A stretch of DNA of 44,844 bases from Clostridium sp. 26_22 (lineage in GTDB: Bacteria > Bacillota > Clostridia > TANB77 > CAG-508), in NCBI GenBank assembly GCA_001916005.1, contig MNRP01000041.1:1-44844 (forward strand), in the 5' to 3' direction. Positions 17,658 to 26,353 of this stretch are shown here, in pieces. The translations under genes were made by a program, and so were the position numbers. Position 1 is the stretch's first letter; every line of letters begins with the position of its first letter. Below the pieces are notes generated by a model. That model did not search any database, was not told the DNA's origin, and saw only the letters and a program-made list of their open reading frames with translations.

Positions 17658-18272
17658 TTAATTAAAAAATTGGCTTTTTGTATTTTGGCTTTCACTTTTA
17701 TTAGCCTCTTTAGCAAAATTAGCAGCCATACTAATTTCACCATCATCATCGCCTTTGTCTCCTTCTGGATTTACTGGTTCATAACCATTGGCTTTTTTCT
17801 TTTCAAAGAAATGTGGTGCTTGTTTTTTGTAATTATCAGTTATTTCTTTTAATCCGATTAGGGATTTTTTGTCATCTGATAATTTAATTTTATCTTTATC
17901 TTTATTTAATAGTGAAATAAATGCTTCCCTTGTCAAATCATCTTTTAACACTTTAGCATCATCTAGTCCTTTATTTAATAAATCATTATAGATATAATCT
18001 TCATTTTCTTTTTTTGCATTATCTTCAATTTCTTTGATTTTTTTGTCGTATTCATCTTTTGAAATACTATTTTTTTGTAAATCAGCAATTGCTTTTTCCT
18101 TATCTTCTTTTTCTTTTGTAATAACTTTTTTGTCGTTTTCTAATTGTGATTTTTCAGATTGTAAGGTTGTAATCTGAGTATTTAATGCAGCAACCTCTGC
18201 ACCATTTTTGGCCATAACAGACTCTACTTGCTCATCTGTTAATCCCATTGCTTTTAGTTCTTCTCTTTTCAT
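17658..18272 (-). CDS. scaffold protein (GP20-like)
   Basis: 204 aa from ATG 18272 after GAAAGGAGAACTC. KREELKAMGLTDEQVESVMAKNGAEV then a long charged coiled coil (about 30-95) is the Phage_GP20 scaffold pattern; the C-terminus (QAPHFFEKKKANGYEP ... MAANFAKEANKSES) resembles the capsid-binding end. It templates procapsid assembly and leaves before maturation. Confidence 0.85.
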   Translation of the reverse strand: MKREELKAMGLTDEQVESVMAKNGAEVAALNTQITTLQSEKSQLENDKKVITKEKEDKEKAIADLQKNSISKDEYDKKIKEIEDNAKKENEDYIYNDLLNKGLDDAKVLKDDLTREAFISLLNKDKDKIKLSDDKKSLIGLKEITDNYKKQAPHFFEKKKANGYEPVNPEGDKGDDDGEISMAANFAKEANKSESQNTKSQFFN

Positions 18273-18288
18273 GAGTTCTCCTTTCATT

Positions 18289-18347
18289 CAGGCTTTCGTG
18301 TTTTTATACGGAGCAACGCCTCCGACCTGGTGTTGTTTTCGAACAAC
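18289..18347 (-). ncRNA. GC-rich structured leader upstream of scaffold
   Basis: Upstream of the scaffold gene, in a roughly 250-base interval without a gene, the minus strand contains a GTTGTT/AACAAC hairpin, then CGGAG-GCGTTG-CTCCG nested inside a CAGG...CCTG outer pair that ends 16 bases before the scaffold start codon. GC content is far above the surroundings, as expected of a folded regulatory RNA. No known class was recognised. Confidence 0.45.
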
Positions 18348-18457
18348 TTACAAAATCGTAATATATAAAAATAAGTATGTTAAATAACATACCTACATTT
18401 ATAACTTCTTATTGGCTGTTTAAGAATCCATTTAATCCACCACTATTTATAGACACC

Positions 18458-18485
18458 AAAAAAAGACATATAAAACTATATGCCT
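18458..18485 (-). terminator. intrinsic terminator after 70-aa gene
   Basis: Minus strand AGGCATATA-GTTT-TATATGTCT with a following run of seven T. It separates the terminase/portal/MuF block from the scaffold-capsid block, leaving the latter dependent on read-through or a promoter in 18350-18450, where I see no clear consensus. Confidence 0.7.
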
Positions 18486-18532
18486 TTAAATTTAAATAGC
18501 CTTATATTCCATTTTCATGCGTCGTTTTTTGG

Positions 18533-18745
18533 CTATTTTTCAAGTATTTTTATGATTTTCACTTCGTTTTCAAATAATGAATAGACTTTATTGTCTGCAT
18601 CATTTTTTATACTTATTTCTTCAATTTCTGGATCATTATCTTGTGCTGGTACATAACCAACTATTATTCCTTCATACTTTTTACCACTAAATGATTCTAT
18701 ATTAACTTTTTTATTTAATAATTCCTCTAAATTTTTTCCTTTCAT
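18533..18745 (-). CDS. 70-aa hypothetical protein after MuF-toxin gene
   Basis: 70 aa from ATG 18745 after AAGGTGGAAAC. Sequence KGKNLEELLNKKVNIESFSGKKYEGIIVGYVPAQDNDPEI is a small beta-barrel-like pattern. It starts right after the stop of the toxin-bearing MuF gene. An immunity function is possible from position only; nothing in the sequence shows it. Confidence 0.6.
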   Translation of the reverse strand: MKGKNLEELLNKKVNIESFSGKKYEGIIVGYVPAQDNDPEIEEISIKNDADNKVYSLFENEVKIIKILEK

Positions 18746-18746
18746 T

Positions 18747-20324
18747 TTAGTTTCCACCTTTCCTATAAGGAACAATATGCGTTCCAGTTTTACTATAATG
18801 TATTTTGAAGCTATTTGTCTTTATCTCATTATTTTTATTTTTTACAACTCCGATTGTTTCTTTTACTGTTATTATTTCTTTTTTGTTCCACTTACCACTG
18901 TCGCTAAATTCTAATTGTCCCTTTCCCGCGTATTGGTTTATTAGCTCTTGTGCTTTTTCTTTTGAAATAGTTAAATAGCTTTTTCCGTCTATATAATTAT
19001 TACTTCCAATTATATGTTTATCTTGCTTTCCTTGATTTATGGTCTTATTTACATTATCAATATATTTTTTTGCTCTTTCTTCAGTTGTTATTCCCAACGC
19101 ATCAGAGTATTGTGCTTTTAAATTCTTCCACTCATCAATATTATTATACTTCATTTTTTGAAATTTATCAAATGTTTTAGGCATTTCATCACCTAAAATG
19201 TCCTTGTATCTATTATATTGCTCATAATCCGATGATTTATTTTTATTCATTTTTATATCTGTTTCAAATGCTTTCTTTGTAGCCGGATCTGAATAAACAT
19301 ATTTTTCTAACCATTCCTTATAAGTAATATTTCTTGGAACATAATAGGTTTTTCCATCAGTATTTCTTGCTGCCCTTTCTCCAAATTCAAATTCATCTTC
19401 GAAGTATGGTCCCGTTGTTGTTCTACATCTTACATGAAACGGTGGGGCCGTAATTCCTATTTTCATATCTTTCATTTCATATACTGTGCCATCTATATCT
19501 CTACATATATCTGATGTTCTTGAATCTAATGTTGCTATGTTTATATACTTTTGTACCCCTAACTCATTAAAACATTTTTGCCTTGATGCACTTGAGAAAA
19601 AAGCAGATTCTGTCATTACCAGTGTTCCAGCCTTATTCTTACTAACATTAAAATCCTTTGAGATTTTATCTATTACTTTATCTGGTGGATTTCCCAAAAT
19701 TATTGATTGTGTCAAATCTGTTTGTAATGTTTTAATTAGTGCTTTTTTATTTTTCCAAATTCTATCAGAAAATGTTTGTTCATCTGTAGTCCAGGGTTTA
19801 GATATTATACTTTGTATTATGTCTAAATTTAATGTTGCAAATTTAAATGCTACATTTGAACCCTTTTGGAGCTCATAGGCTGTTTTATAGTAATTATCTC
19901 TGTATGTTTCTAGTATAAAATCATTTGTATTATTGCTTTCATCATAATACAACTTTTCAACTTGTTGTTGTATTTGTAATTCTAATGCCTCTAATCTAGA
20001 AATATGTATTTTTGAACTTGCATTTTCCAATTGCTTTTTCCAAATTAGATCTATTCCATTTTCTTCTCCATATTTTATATATTCTTGTACATCCCAGTTC
20101 AGTTCTTTCAGTTCATCACTATTCAGCCACTTTTTTGCTTCCTTTAAGCTAATTTGATTATTTACTGCAAATCTTACTAACCAATTATTTATTTCTTTTT
20201 TTACGGTGCTTAATGCCTTATCGTATGTTTCTTTTAATTCTGTAATATATTTAGCCTCATTCAGCAATTGTGCTTTTTCAAGTTCTTCAAATCTTTTAGT
20301 CCAATATTCTGCATTATTTCCCAT
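18747..20324 (-). CDS. MuF-like head morphogenesis protein fused to toxin-50-type nuclease domain
   Basis: 525 aa. The central region (about 230-330, KNKAGTLVMTESAFFSSASRQKCFNELGVQKYINIATLDSRTSDICRDIDGTVYEM ... APPFHVRCRTTTGPYF) is the SPP1 gp7/MuF minor head signature with TLDxRTxxxCRxxDG and P.HxxCRT. The last about 100 residues (NQGKQDKHIIGSNNYIDGKS, LTISKEKAQELINQYAGKGQ, KIHYSKTGTHIVPYRKGG) match the polymorphic toxin type 50 domain, including the GTHIVP end. MuF proteins enter the capsid and may be ejected with DNA, so the toxin could act on the host early in infection or on competitors. Confidence 0.85.
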   Translation of the reverse strand: MGNNAEYWTKRFEELEKAQLLNEAKYITELKETYDKALSTVKKEINNWLVRFAVNNQISLKEAKKWLNSDELKELNWDVQEYIKYGEENGIDLIWKKQLENASSKIHISRLEALELQIQQQVEKLYYDESNNTNDFILETYRDNYYKTAYELQKGSNVAFKFATLNLDIIQSIISKPWTTDEQTFSDRIWKNKKALIKTLQTDLTQSIILGNPPDKVIDKISKDFNVSKNKAGTLVMTESAFFSSASRQKCFNELGVQKYINIATLDSRTSDICRDIDGTVYEMKDMKIGITAPPFHVRCRTTTGPYFEDEFEFGERAARNTDGKTYYVPRNITYKEWLEKYVYSDPATKKAFETDIKMNKNKSSDYEQYNRYKDILGDEMPKTFDKFQKMKYNNIDEWKNLKAQYSDALGITTEERAKKYIDNVNKTINQGKQDKHIIGSNNYIDGKSYLTISKEKAQELINQYAGKGQLEFSDSGKWNKKEIITVKETIGVVKNKNNEIKTNSFKIHYSKTGTHIVPYRKGGN

Positions 20325-21862
20325 TATTTATCACCAACTTTTGAACTTCCATCTTCTGTTTTGTTCCCTAATTCCTTTATTATTTTGTTATAATCACTTT
20401 CATTTTTTTCCGCTTCTGCTTTTTCTTCTTTATCTATCTTTTCTTTTTCATCTTCAACATCATTAACATAAGGATGTCTTGATAATATTGTATCTTGACT
20501 TAACATTTCTATACTTGCTTGGCAATTTTCTATTAGTTCTTTTTCATTTACAGTCATTGTTTTATTAAATACATATTCTACTTCTTTATCAGAATAATCT
20601 TTGCCTGTGCTCATTTCAACCCAATTATTATAGAAAAACATAAAATATTCCAAACTGCTTTTAAATTCTGTTTCTATGTTACTACAGTCTAAATCTAGGT
20701 CAGCATATAATTGTTTTAATGCTACACCAGACTCCTGTGTTCCAAATTTTTCGCTTTGAGTATCAACGCAAGAGCCACCCTCATAAATATCTTTTCTTAA
20801 TTGTTCGATAAAACTTTTAAATGCTTCTATATTTAAAGTTATATCTTTACGATCGTATTCTCCATCAGTATCTAAAAATACTGTATTATATGTTGCTAGA
20901 TTTTTTTGAAAAGTTCCTGCTTCCGACTGATAATTTTTTACAACATTAACTCCATCTGGGGCTTCATAAATTGAATCTCCTGTTCTAGAGCATAATTCAT
21001 CGTAACAATCAATAAGGCTTTTCAATAAATGAATTAGTGGCATTTCATCTCCATTATACTTGAAATATATGAAAGGTATCTTTTTCCATCTTTGTGGTTT
21101 TCCATCAAGTTCAAAATGTGCAACAATACTTGTTCCTTCTCCATCTTGTCCAATTACTAACTTACTTCTCTTGTCTACTTCTTCCACATCTTCTTGTAAT
21201 GTAGAACCATCATAAATATAATATCTTACACCCTCTAAATCCCAATATTCTACTTTTGTTTTCTTTTCTCTTTCTGTTTCACTTGTATATACTTCAACTT
21301 CATATGTCATTATAATTGCATCTAATATTTCGTGTTCTTCATCTTGCCATAATGGTATAATTCTAGTTGCATATCTTAACCTTGCTTTTAAATCTCCATT
21401 TTCATCGATATATATTTGCCACCAAGCAATTCCTCTTTTTACTGCTTCTATTAGTGTATATTTTAGTCTTTTATGCATTTTATTGTTAAATAAATCTTTC
21501 AATAAGTCCTTGTATTCTTCATCTTCTTTTTCATTTTTGGCTAGAACCTGTTTTATTGTTGGCTTTTTTCTTAAAAGATATCCCGCTTTTTGATTTATCA
21601 TTTTATATATAATCGGATGTTTTAGTTTATAGTTTTTTGCGTGTGGTGCTACTTGTTCTGCTCCATTTTCTGCAATAATAATTCTTTGTTTATCTTCAAT
21701 ATCACCTTGATTTTTGTAGTATTTACTTCCTTCTACCATTTCCTTAAATGTATCTGATTGCTTAAAATCATCTATTTGTAAATCTATAAATTTTGACAAT
21801 ACCAGACCTTTTTTTGCTCCTTCTGCTATTATCATTTTTATTCTATCCATCTCTGTTATCAT
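20324..21862 (-). CDS. portal protein (SPP1 gp6-like)
   Basis: 512 aa from ATG 21862 (after AAGGAGAG); a longer start is less likely. NYKLKHPIIYKMINQKAGYLLRKKPTI, VKRGIAWWQIYIDENGD, EYWDLEGVRYYIYDGSTL, PFIYFKYNGDEMPLIHLLKSLIDCYDELCSRTGDSIYEAPDG and SGVALKQLYADLDLDCSNIE are classic SPP1-type portal segments. C-terminal tail is charged. The protein forms the dodecameric channel for DNA packaging. Confidence 0.95.
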   Translation of the reverse strand: MITEMDRIKMIIAEGAKKGLVLSKFIDLQIDDFKQSDTFKEMVEGSKYYKNQGDIEDKQRIIIAENGAEQVAPHAKNYKLKHPIIYKMINQKAGYLLRKKPTIKQVLAKNEKEDEEYKDLLKDLFNNKMHKRLKYTLIEAVKRGIAWWQIYIDENGDLKARLRYATRIIPLWQDEEHEILDAIIMTYEVEVYTSETEREKKTKVEYWDLEGVRYYIYDGSTLQEDVEEVDKRSKLVIGQDGEGTSIVAHFELDGKPQRWKKIPFIYFKYNGDEMPLIHLLKSLIDCYDELCSRTGDSIYEAPDGVNVVKNYQSEAGTFQKNLATYNTVFLDTDGEYDRKDITLNIEAFKSFIEQLRKDIYEGGSCVDTQSEKFGTQESGVALKQLYADLDLDCSNIETEFKSSLEYFMFFYNNWVEMSTGKDYSDKEVEYVFNKTMTVNEKELIENCQASIEMLSQDTILSRHPYVNDVEDEKEKIDKEEKAEAEKNESDYNKIIKELGNKTEDGSSKVGDK

Positions 21863-21875
21863 TATTTTTCTCTCC

Positions 21876-23280
21876 TTACTGCACAAAATATGCTCCCCTT
21901 TTCTTATTAGGGTATAATGTTTGTAATAAGTATCTTAATGCATCTAATGCGTGATCATTTTGTTTGACTGGTTTATCCTCTCCTTTTTCCTGTGCCTTTT
22001 CGTCCCAAATGTATGAATTAAATTCTCTTATTATATTAGGACACTTTTCTTCAACAATATGGATTCTTTCTTCATCTAACCAATTCAAAACTAAATTTAT
22101 ACCATCTATAACCGCATTGTCTGCTTCCTTAACGGCTATTTTATTTTGCTTAAATAAATTAATTAAAGATGTAGCACTTGGATCTATAATAACCTTTCTA
22201 ATTTCCAAATCTCCAATTAATTTTTTATAATCATTTAAAAACATTGTGTCAGTCTTTGTTATTTTTTCTTCCTGTCCTTTTTTGTTCTTTTTAGTTCCTT
22301 TATTGTAATATTCATCTAATATCCATACTTGTGGCTTTCCATCAATATATTTTATTCCACATAATAAGAATACCTGTGGATTTGTAATTCCATAGTCTGA
22401 TGATACATAAAAGAAATCAAACTTTTTAGGAATATCTACAGGTTTTATGCAATGCTTAATCTTATCAAAATTAGGATATATAATACCTTCAGCAAGTACC
22501 CACAACCCCAATATAAATCTTTGAAAGAAAACTCCTACAAACATTTTACGATATCTTTCTTTTGTTTCCTCATCAAGACTTGGATTATCATCCATTGTAA
22601 AATGTAAATGTAATATATTTTTTTCTTTCTTTTTATCAATCCATTCAACTTTAAACCAATGATTTGGTCCTTCTGGGTTGCAGTTAAACCAGTATTTTGA
22701 ACCTTTTACAGAGCATCTAGCAAGTGCTTGGTTTACGAAAGATTGTGGCATCAATGCAACTTCATCTAAAAATACCCCTGCAGCAGTAATTCCGTTGTAC
22801 TAAATCTTGTGATCTTTCGTCCTTACCACCAAAGATATAGAAATAATTTATTATTTCTCCTTTGGATATTTCACACATATTGTCTGCACGCCTATCTTTT
22901 ATTTTATATCCCTGTGCTCTTAACATTAGCTTCAACCAAAAAAGAACATTCCTACGAAATGCTCCTACTGTTTTTCCTGCCAATATAAAATTTTGTCCAT
23001 TAAATCTTGTCATTGCCCATAAAACAAATGATAATGACATACATAATGTTTTACCTGCTCTAATACTTCCATCTGCAATAATTCCATTTTTATCTTTTAC
23101 TGGACTTTTATCTGTCCACCAGGTCAAAATCTTCTTTTGTTTTAAACTAAATGGCTTAAACTTGAATAATGTACCATTCTTTATTTTTTTTCTTAAAGTA
23201 ATAGCATTTTGCATTACTTTGTTTCTTAGATTAGATATTCTTTCATCAAAACTTTTACTATTATTCTTCAGTGTAATCAT
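21876..23280 (-). CDS. terL: terminase large subunit, read through a +1 shift at a CGG codon
   Basis: From ATG 23280 (after AGAAGGTG) the frame gives the ATPase start with Walker A-like GSIRAGKTLCMS (about 76-87) and then reaches CGG at codon 163 (22792-22794), ending ten codons later. Reading CGGA as Gly gives SQDLVQGITAAGVFLDEVAL, so the Walker B (VFLDE) and coupling motif exist only after the shift. The rest holds NPEGPNHWFK and the nuclease acidic sites (YVSSDYGITNP, KVIIDPSATS, NDHALDALRYLL). Restored length 467 aa is right for the family. A phage without this shift would make no functional terminase, so it must be efficient or the break is an error. Confidence 0.9.
22792..22794 (-). other. 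in-frame CGG, inferred +1 shift site (large terminase)
   Basis: TTA GTA CAA CGG AAT TAC becomes L-V-Q-G-I-T when one base is skipped. 'Q-G-x-T-x-x-G-x-x-x-D-E' is the conserved TerL segment leading to Walker B, so Gly is the expected residue. Confidence 0.8.
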
Positions 23281-24001
23281 TCCATGCACCTTCTGTCGAA
23301 TCATTTAACGCTTGTATAAAACTGTCATCTTTCATATCTTCATTATTTGAGCTATCATCCTTTGCTGCTTCCATTTCTAATCTAATCAAATCTAATTCAA
23401 GTTTTCTATCATCAGTTTCTATTTTGTGATAACTATCAATATATCGCCTTTTGGCCTCTTGCACTCTTGTAAGTGATTCTTCTAGTCTTTGAATAATATT
23501 TGTTGTACTTTCTGCTTCAGTTGTTGTAGTTGATCCATTGCTTTTGTATGAAATATTTTTTGATGTACTTTTAGACATTCTCACAATTGTTAAATCTTTG
23601 CCTTCTTTTACATTTTTTATCCTCTGCATCATTCTTCTTTCTCGTATAGATAGCATTTTTATTTCTGACATTATTTGATATTTCTTATCGTATAGTTCCG
23701 TTTGTTTCATAATAGCCTTTTCTTCATCTGTCAATAGGTCATCATATATCGTTTCATATTCTCCAGTTTTTAATGCTCTAGTGTTTCCTTTTTCTGCTCC
23801 TGGTCCACCCTTATTTCCTTTTGCATTTTGATTTCCTTTCTTTACCTTACTTAAGTTGCTTTTTCTTTTCCAATTTTTCTTTTTTACTAAATAAAGAACT
23901 TCGTTATAAGTGACATCATGTTTTTGTGCTATTTGTTTATAGGTTTTTCCTGCCATATAGTCTTTTTTTATTTTAGAAATTTTGTTATTATCATCTATCA
24001 C
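23261..24001 (-). CDS. terS: terminase small subunit (YqaS-like)
   Basis: 246 aa with a GTG start at 24001. The N-terminus (IKKDYMAGKTYKQIAQKHDVTYNEVLYLVKKKNW) is a helix-turn-helix for pac-site binding, followed by NQNAKGNKGGPGAEKGNTRALKTGEY, the Gly/Asn-rich 'GNxNAxGNxGG' hallmark of phage terminase small subunits, and a long central coiled coil. Overlaps TerL. It recognises phage DNA and recruits TerL. Confidence 0.9.
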   Translation of the reverse strand: MIDDNNKISKIKKDYMAGKTYKQIAQKHDVTYNEVLYLVKKKNWKRKSNLSKVKKGNQNAKGNKGGPGAEKGNTRALKTGEYETIYDDLLTDEEKAIMKQTELYDKKYQIMSEIKMLSIRERRMMQRIKNVKEGKDLTIVRMSKSTSKNISYKSNGSTTTTEAESTTNIIQRLEESLTRVQEAKRRYIDSYHKIETDDRKLELDLIRLEMEAAKDDSSNNEDMKDDSFIQALNDSTEGAWNDYTEE

Positions 24002-24023
24002 ATCATATCACCCACCTACCTTT

Positions 24024-24662
24024 TCAAATATTTATTCCATTACCTATTTGTAATAATTCATTTCTTTTTAACCTTGTATTAGTAAAAGATGGCTCCCAGG
24101 TAGCATATTTTTCATCCTGTGGAATTTTTATAATATTGCCTTCTTCTATTAGATCAACTGCTTTACAAATCATTTCTACACCTATTGGGAATATTTCTCT
24201 CCATAAATCGTGATAGTTCCATTTTCTATCAACAAATAATGTTTTTTGAAGGAATATATCTCCTCCATCTACACTATCATCAAGCCAAAATACTGTTGCT
24301 CCTGTTATACTGTCATTCATAGCAGTGGTCCACCTAACAGCATCTTGTCCACGATGTCTAGGTAACAATGAAGGATGAAAACCAATAGCTCCATATTTTG
24401 CTTTTTCAATAATTTTAGTTGATATATACCAATGTGAATGTGCTGCAATTACAAGGTCTGTTTCTTCAGGTATATCCCTAGAAACCAATCTATCACAATC
24501 GCTTATCACAGGTATTCCTAGTTTTATTGCATATCCTTGCATTTTATCATAGTATTTTTCTTGTGGTGGTGGTGCTACACCAACAATATTATGTCCCTTT
24601 TCATATAATGCTTTTAGGACTTCTTTTCCAAAACTTTTTTGCCCACATATAAATATATTCAT
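24024..24662 (-). CDS. formyltransferase-family protein in phage late operon
   Basis: 212 aa. A Rossmann-like N-terminus (MNIFICGQKSFGKEVLKALY) and the formyl-transferase core with the GAIGFHPSLLPRHRGQDAVRW segment (Asn of the usual GxxNxHxSLLP replaced by G-F-H-P-S-L-L-P) and SITGATVFWLDDSVDGGDIFLQ. It resembles methionyl-tRNA or sugar formyltransferases but lacks the long C-terminal tRNA domain. It lies next to an ABC/GNAT fusion, suggesting a shared modification pathway; the substrate is unknown. Confidence 0.8.
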   Translation of the reverse strand: MNIFICGQKSFGKEVLKALYEKGHNIVGVAPPPQEKYYDKMQGYAIKLGIPVISDCDRLVSRDIPEETDLVIAAHSHWYISTKIIEKAKYGAIGFHPSLLPRHRGQDAVRWTTAMNDSITGATVFWLDDSVDGGDIFLQKTLFVDRKWNYHDLWREIFPIGVEMICKAVDLIEEGNIIKIPQDEKYATWEPSFTNTRLKRNELLQIGNGINI

Positions 24663-24667
24663 AATTG

Positions 24668-25816
24668 TTAACCCCCTATATATTTAAATCCCTGTACTGC
24701 TCTAAAATGTCCACCGTATCCAGATGCACACGCATTTGCTTCTCCACCATTATGTCTTTTTCTTGATTTCATAATAGATTTTGAACTTCGTGTTTTATTT
24801 CCACCATACAAATTTGCACTTGTTTGCACCCATTTTTTACTTTTTCTCAATGCCATACATAACTGTGGATGCGATGTATGAAAATAAGTTGGAAATTTTT
24901 TATTGCATCTTCCGTTACCTTCTAAATGATATTGTGCTATCCATTCTAAAAACTTCATTCCAACACCTGCACCTTGCCATTCTGGCATAGTAACTAATCT
25001 TGTTGCTCTGTATCCATTGGATGTAAAAAAAGGAGCAACTGCTACATGACAAGCTAGTTCTCCATCTACAACCCCTATAAAATACTCTGCACAAGGCGGC
25101 ATAGGTAAATTTAAATAATAATGTGGCTTAAAATATTTCCAGTAACTTTGGTTGACCTTGAAAACTTGGAGGTCAATTTTAGGTCTTTGCCTGGCCAACC
25201 CACGCTCAAATACTTTTGTTTTTGTATCAAATACCCAGTCCGGTTTGACCCAATCTAAAATATCATAGTGTGGGGTTAACAACACCACCTTCCCATTTGG
25301 ATTCGTTCTTCTCCAAGCTTTTTGAAATGCTTGTGAACCTATTTTTGCTATTTGTCTATCAATTACAGATGTAAACTCATCTATAACCACTTTTTCTGGT
25401 TTTTCACAAATTAGTCTTGCTAACCCTGCTCTAAATTGTTCCCCATTTGATAATACCCTAAATGGTCTTAACCAGGCAGGTACATCACCTAACCCAACAT
25501 TTGCTAACGCTCCTGTGACCTCATTGAAATCACCATTCGGAGCAATTTCATCAATTATTGGTCTATCTGTGGCCCAGCCTTTTGTATAGTCATATATTAA
25601 GTTTTCACCAAATATAACTTTTCCTATACTAGACTTTCCGCTTCCAGAAGGGCCAACTACAACTCCAATTTGCCATTCGCCAGATAAATCTATTTCTGCT
25701 TCCAAATCAAAATTACAACCATTTTCTGCATTAAACAATGATTTAACCCTTGCTGCCCTATAACTATTGAAATCTTGAACTCGATTATGAATTTCTATTT
25801 TGGTTTTGTTATCCAT
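24668..25816 (-). CDS. ABC-type ATPase fused to GNAT-like acyltransferase
   Basis: 382 aa. ATPase half: Walker A VGPSGSGKSSIG (about 52-63), signature-like LSNGEQFRAGLARLI (about 121), Walker B KVVIDEFTSVIDR (about 142). C-terminal half (about 220-340): GVVDGELACHVAVAPFFTSN and RLVTMPEWQGAGVGMKFLEWI, a GNAT acetyl-CoA-type loop (PxWQGxGxG). GNAT proteins of the Mom class add groups to phage DNA bases, so a DNA-modification or DNA-scanning role is possible but not shown. No transmembrane segments, so it is not a transporter. Confidence 0.85.
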   Translation of the reverse strand: MDNKTKIEIHNRVQDFNSYRAARVKSLFNAENGCNFDLEAEIDLSGEWQIGVVVGPSGSGKSSIGKVIFGENLIYDYTKGWATDRPIIDEIAPNGDFNEVTGALANVGLGDVPAWLRPFRVLSNGEQFRAGLARLICEKPEKVVIDEFTSVIDRQIAKIGSQAFQKAWRRTNPNGKVVLLTPHYDILDWVKPDWVFDTKTKVFERGLARQRPKIDLQVFKVNQSYWKYFKPHYYLNLPMPPCAEYFIGVVDGELACHVAVAPFFTSNGYRATRLVTMPEWQGAGVGMKFLEWIAQYHLEGNGRCNKKFPTYFHTSHPQLCMALRKSKKWVQTSANLYGGNKTRSSKSIMKSRKRHNGGEANACASGYGGHFRAVQGFKYIGG

Positions 25817-26349
25817 TATGTTGTCACCACCTTACATTCATAACCTTGGTCAAGTAATTTATTATATACTTTTTCTTGGTCTTCTTCATTTTTGCATATT
25901 ACAATTACTCCATATTGTTCCTTATAATTAAAACTGCTTTCACTTGAAGTATTCACTTCATCTTCCAGTTCTTCTTCAAGTTGTTTTATATCAAACTCAA
26001 ATTCCTGCATATCAATATTAGATATTTTTGCAAGTTCTTCTTCCAAGATATCAATATCAAATCCGGTATTCATAGTTAGTTTATTATGGACTAGCATATA
26101 TGCTACTTTTTGTTCTTCAGATAAATGTGTAAGTTTTATAACCTCTATTTCTTTTAGTCCCATATCTTTTTGTGCCAGGTATCTTCCTTCTCCTTCGATT
26201 ATAAAACCTTTTTCATCAATAGCAATTGGATCATTGTTTCCAAATTCTTGAATTGATTTTTTTATTTCTTCAATTTGTTCTGCTGTGTGAATTTTAGCAT
26301 TATTAGGATATACCTTAATACTATCAATACTTACTTTTTCAATTTTCAT
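25816..26349 (-). CDS. ParB/sulfiredoxin-like nuclease-domain protein
   Basis: 177 aa. IKVYPNNAKIHTAEQIEEIKKSIQEFGNNDPIAIDEKGFIIEGEGRYLAQKDMGLKEIEVIKL is the ParB N-terminal (ParBc) fold with the GxGR-type loop (EGEGRYLA). The C-terminus is acidic. ParBc proteins are CTP-binding or nuclease-like and often occur beside phage DNA methylases or modification genes. The gene lies between the radical SAM and ABC/GNAT genes. Confidence 0.85.
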   Translation of the reverse strand: MKIEKVSIDSIKVYPNNAKIHTAEQIEEIKKSIQEFGNNDPIAIDEKGFIIEGEGRYLAQKDMGLKEIEVIKLTHLSEEQKVAYMLVHNKLTMNTGFDIDILEEELAKISNIDMQEFEFDIKQLEEELEDEVNTSSESSFNYKEQYGVIVICKNEEDQEKVYNKLLDQGYECKVVTT

Positions 26350-26353
26350 ATTC

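Noticed and set aside
18289..18420. tRNA gene (GTTCGAA-like loop)
   Set aside because: The T-loop-like hairpin is not followed by an acceptor strand and no cloverleaf can be drawn; no tRNA was found in the window.
21876..22754. Independent terminase gene, or an intron/intein between terminase halves
   Set aside because: The two halves abut with one extra base at CGG; there is no room for an intron or intein and no splice or HNH motif.
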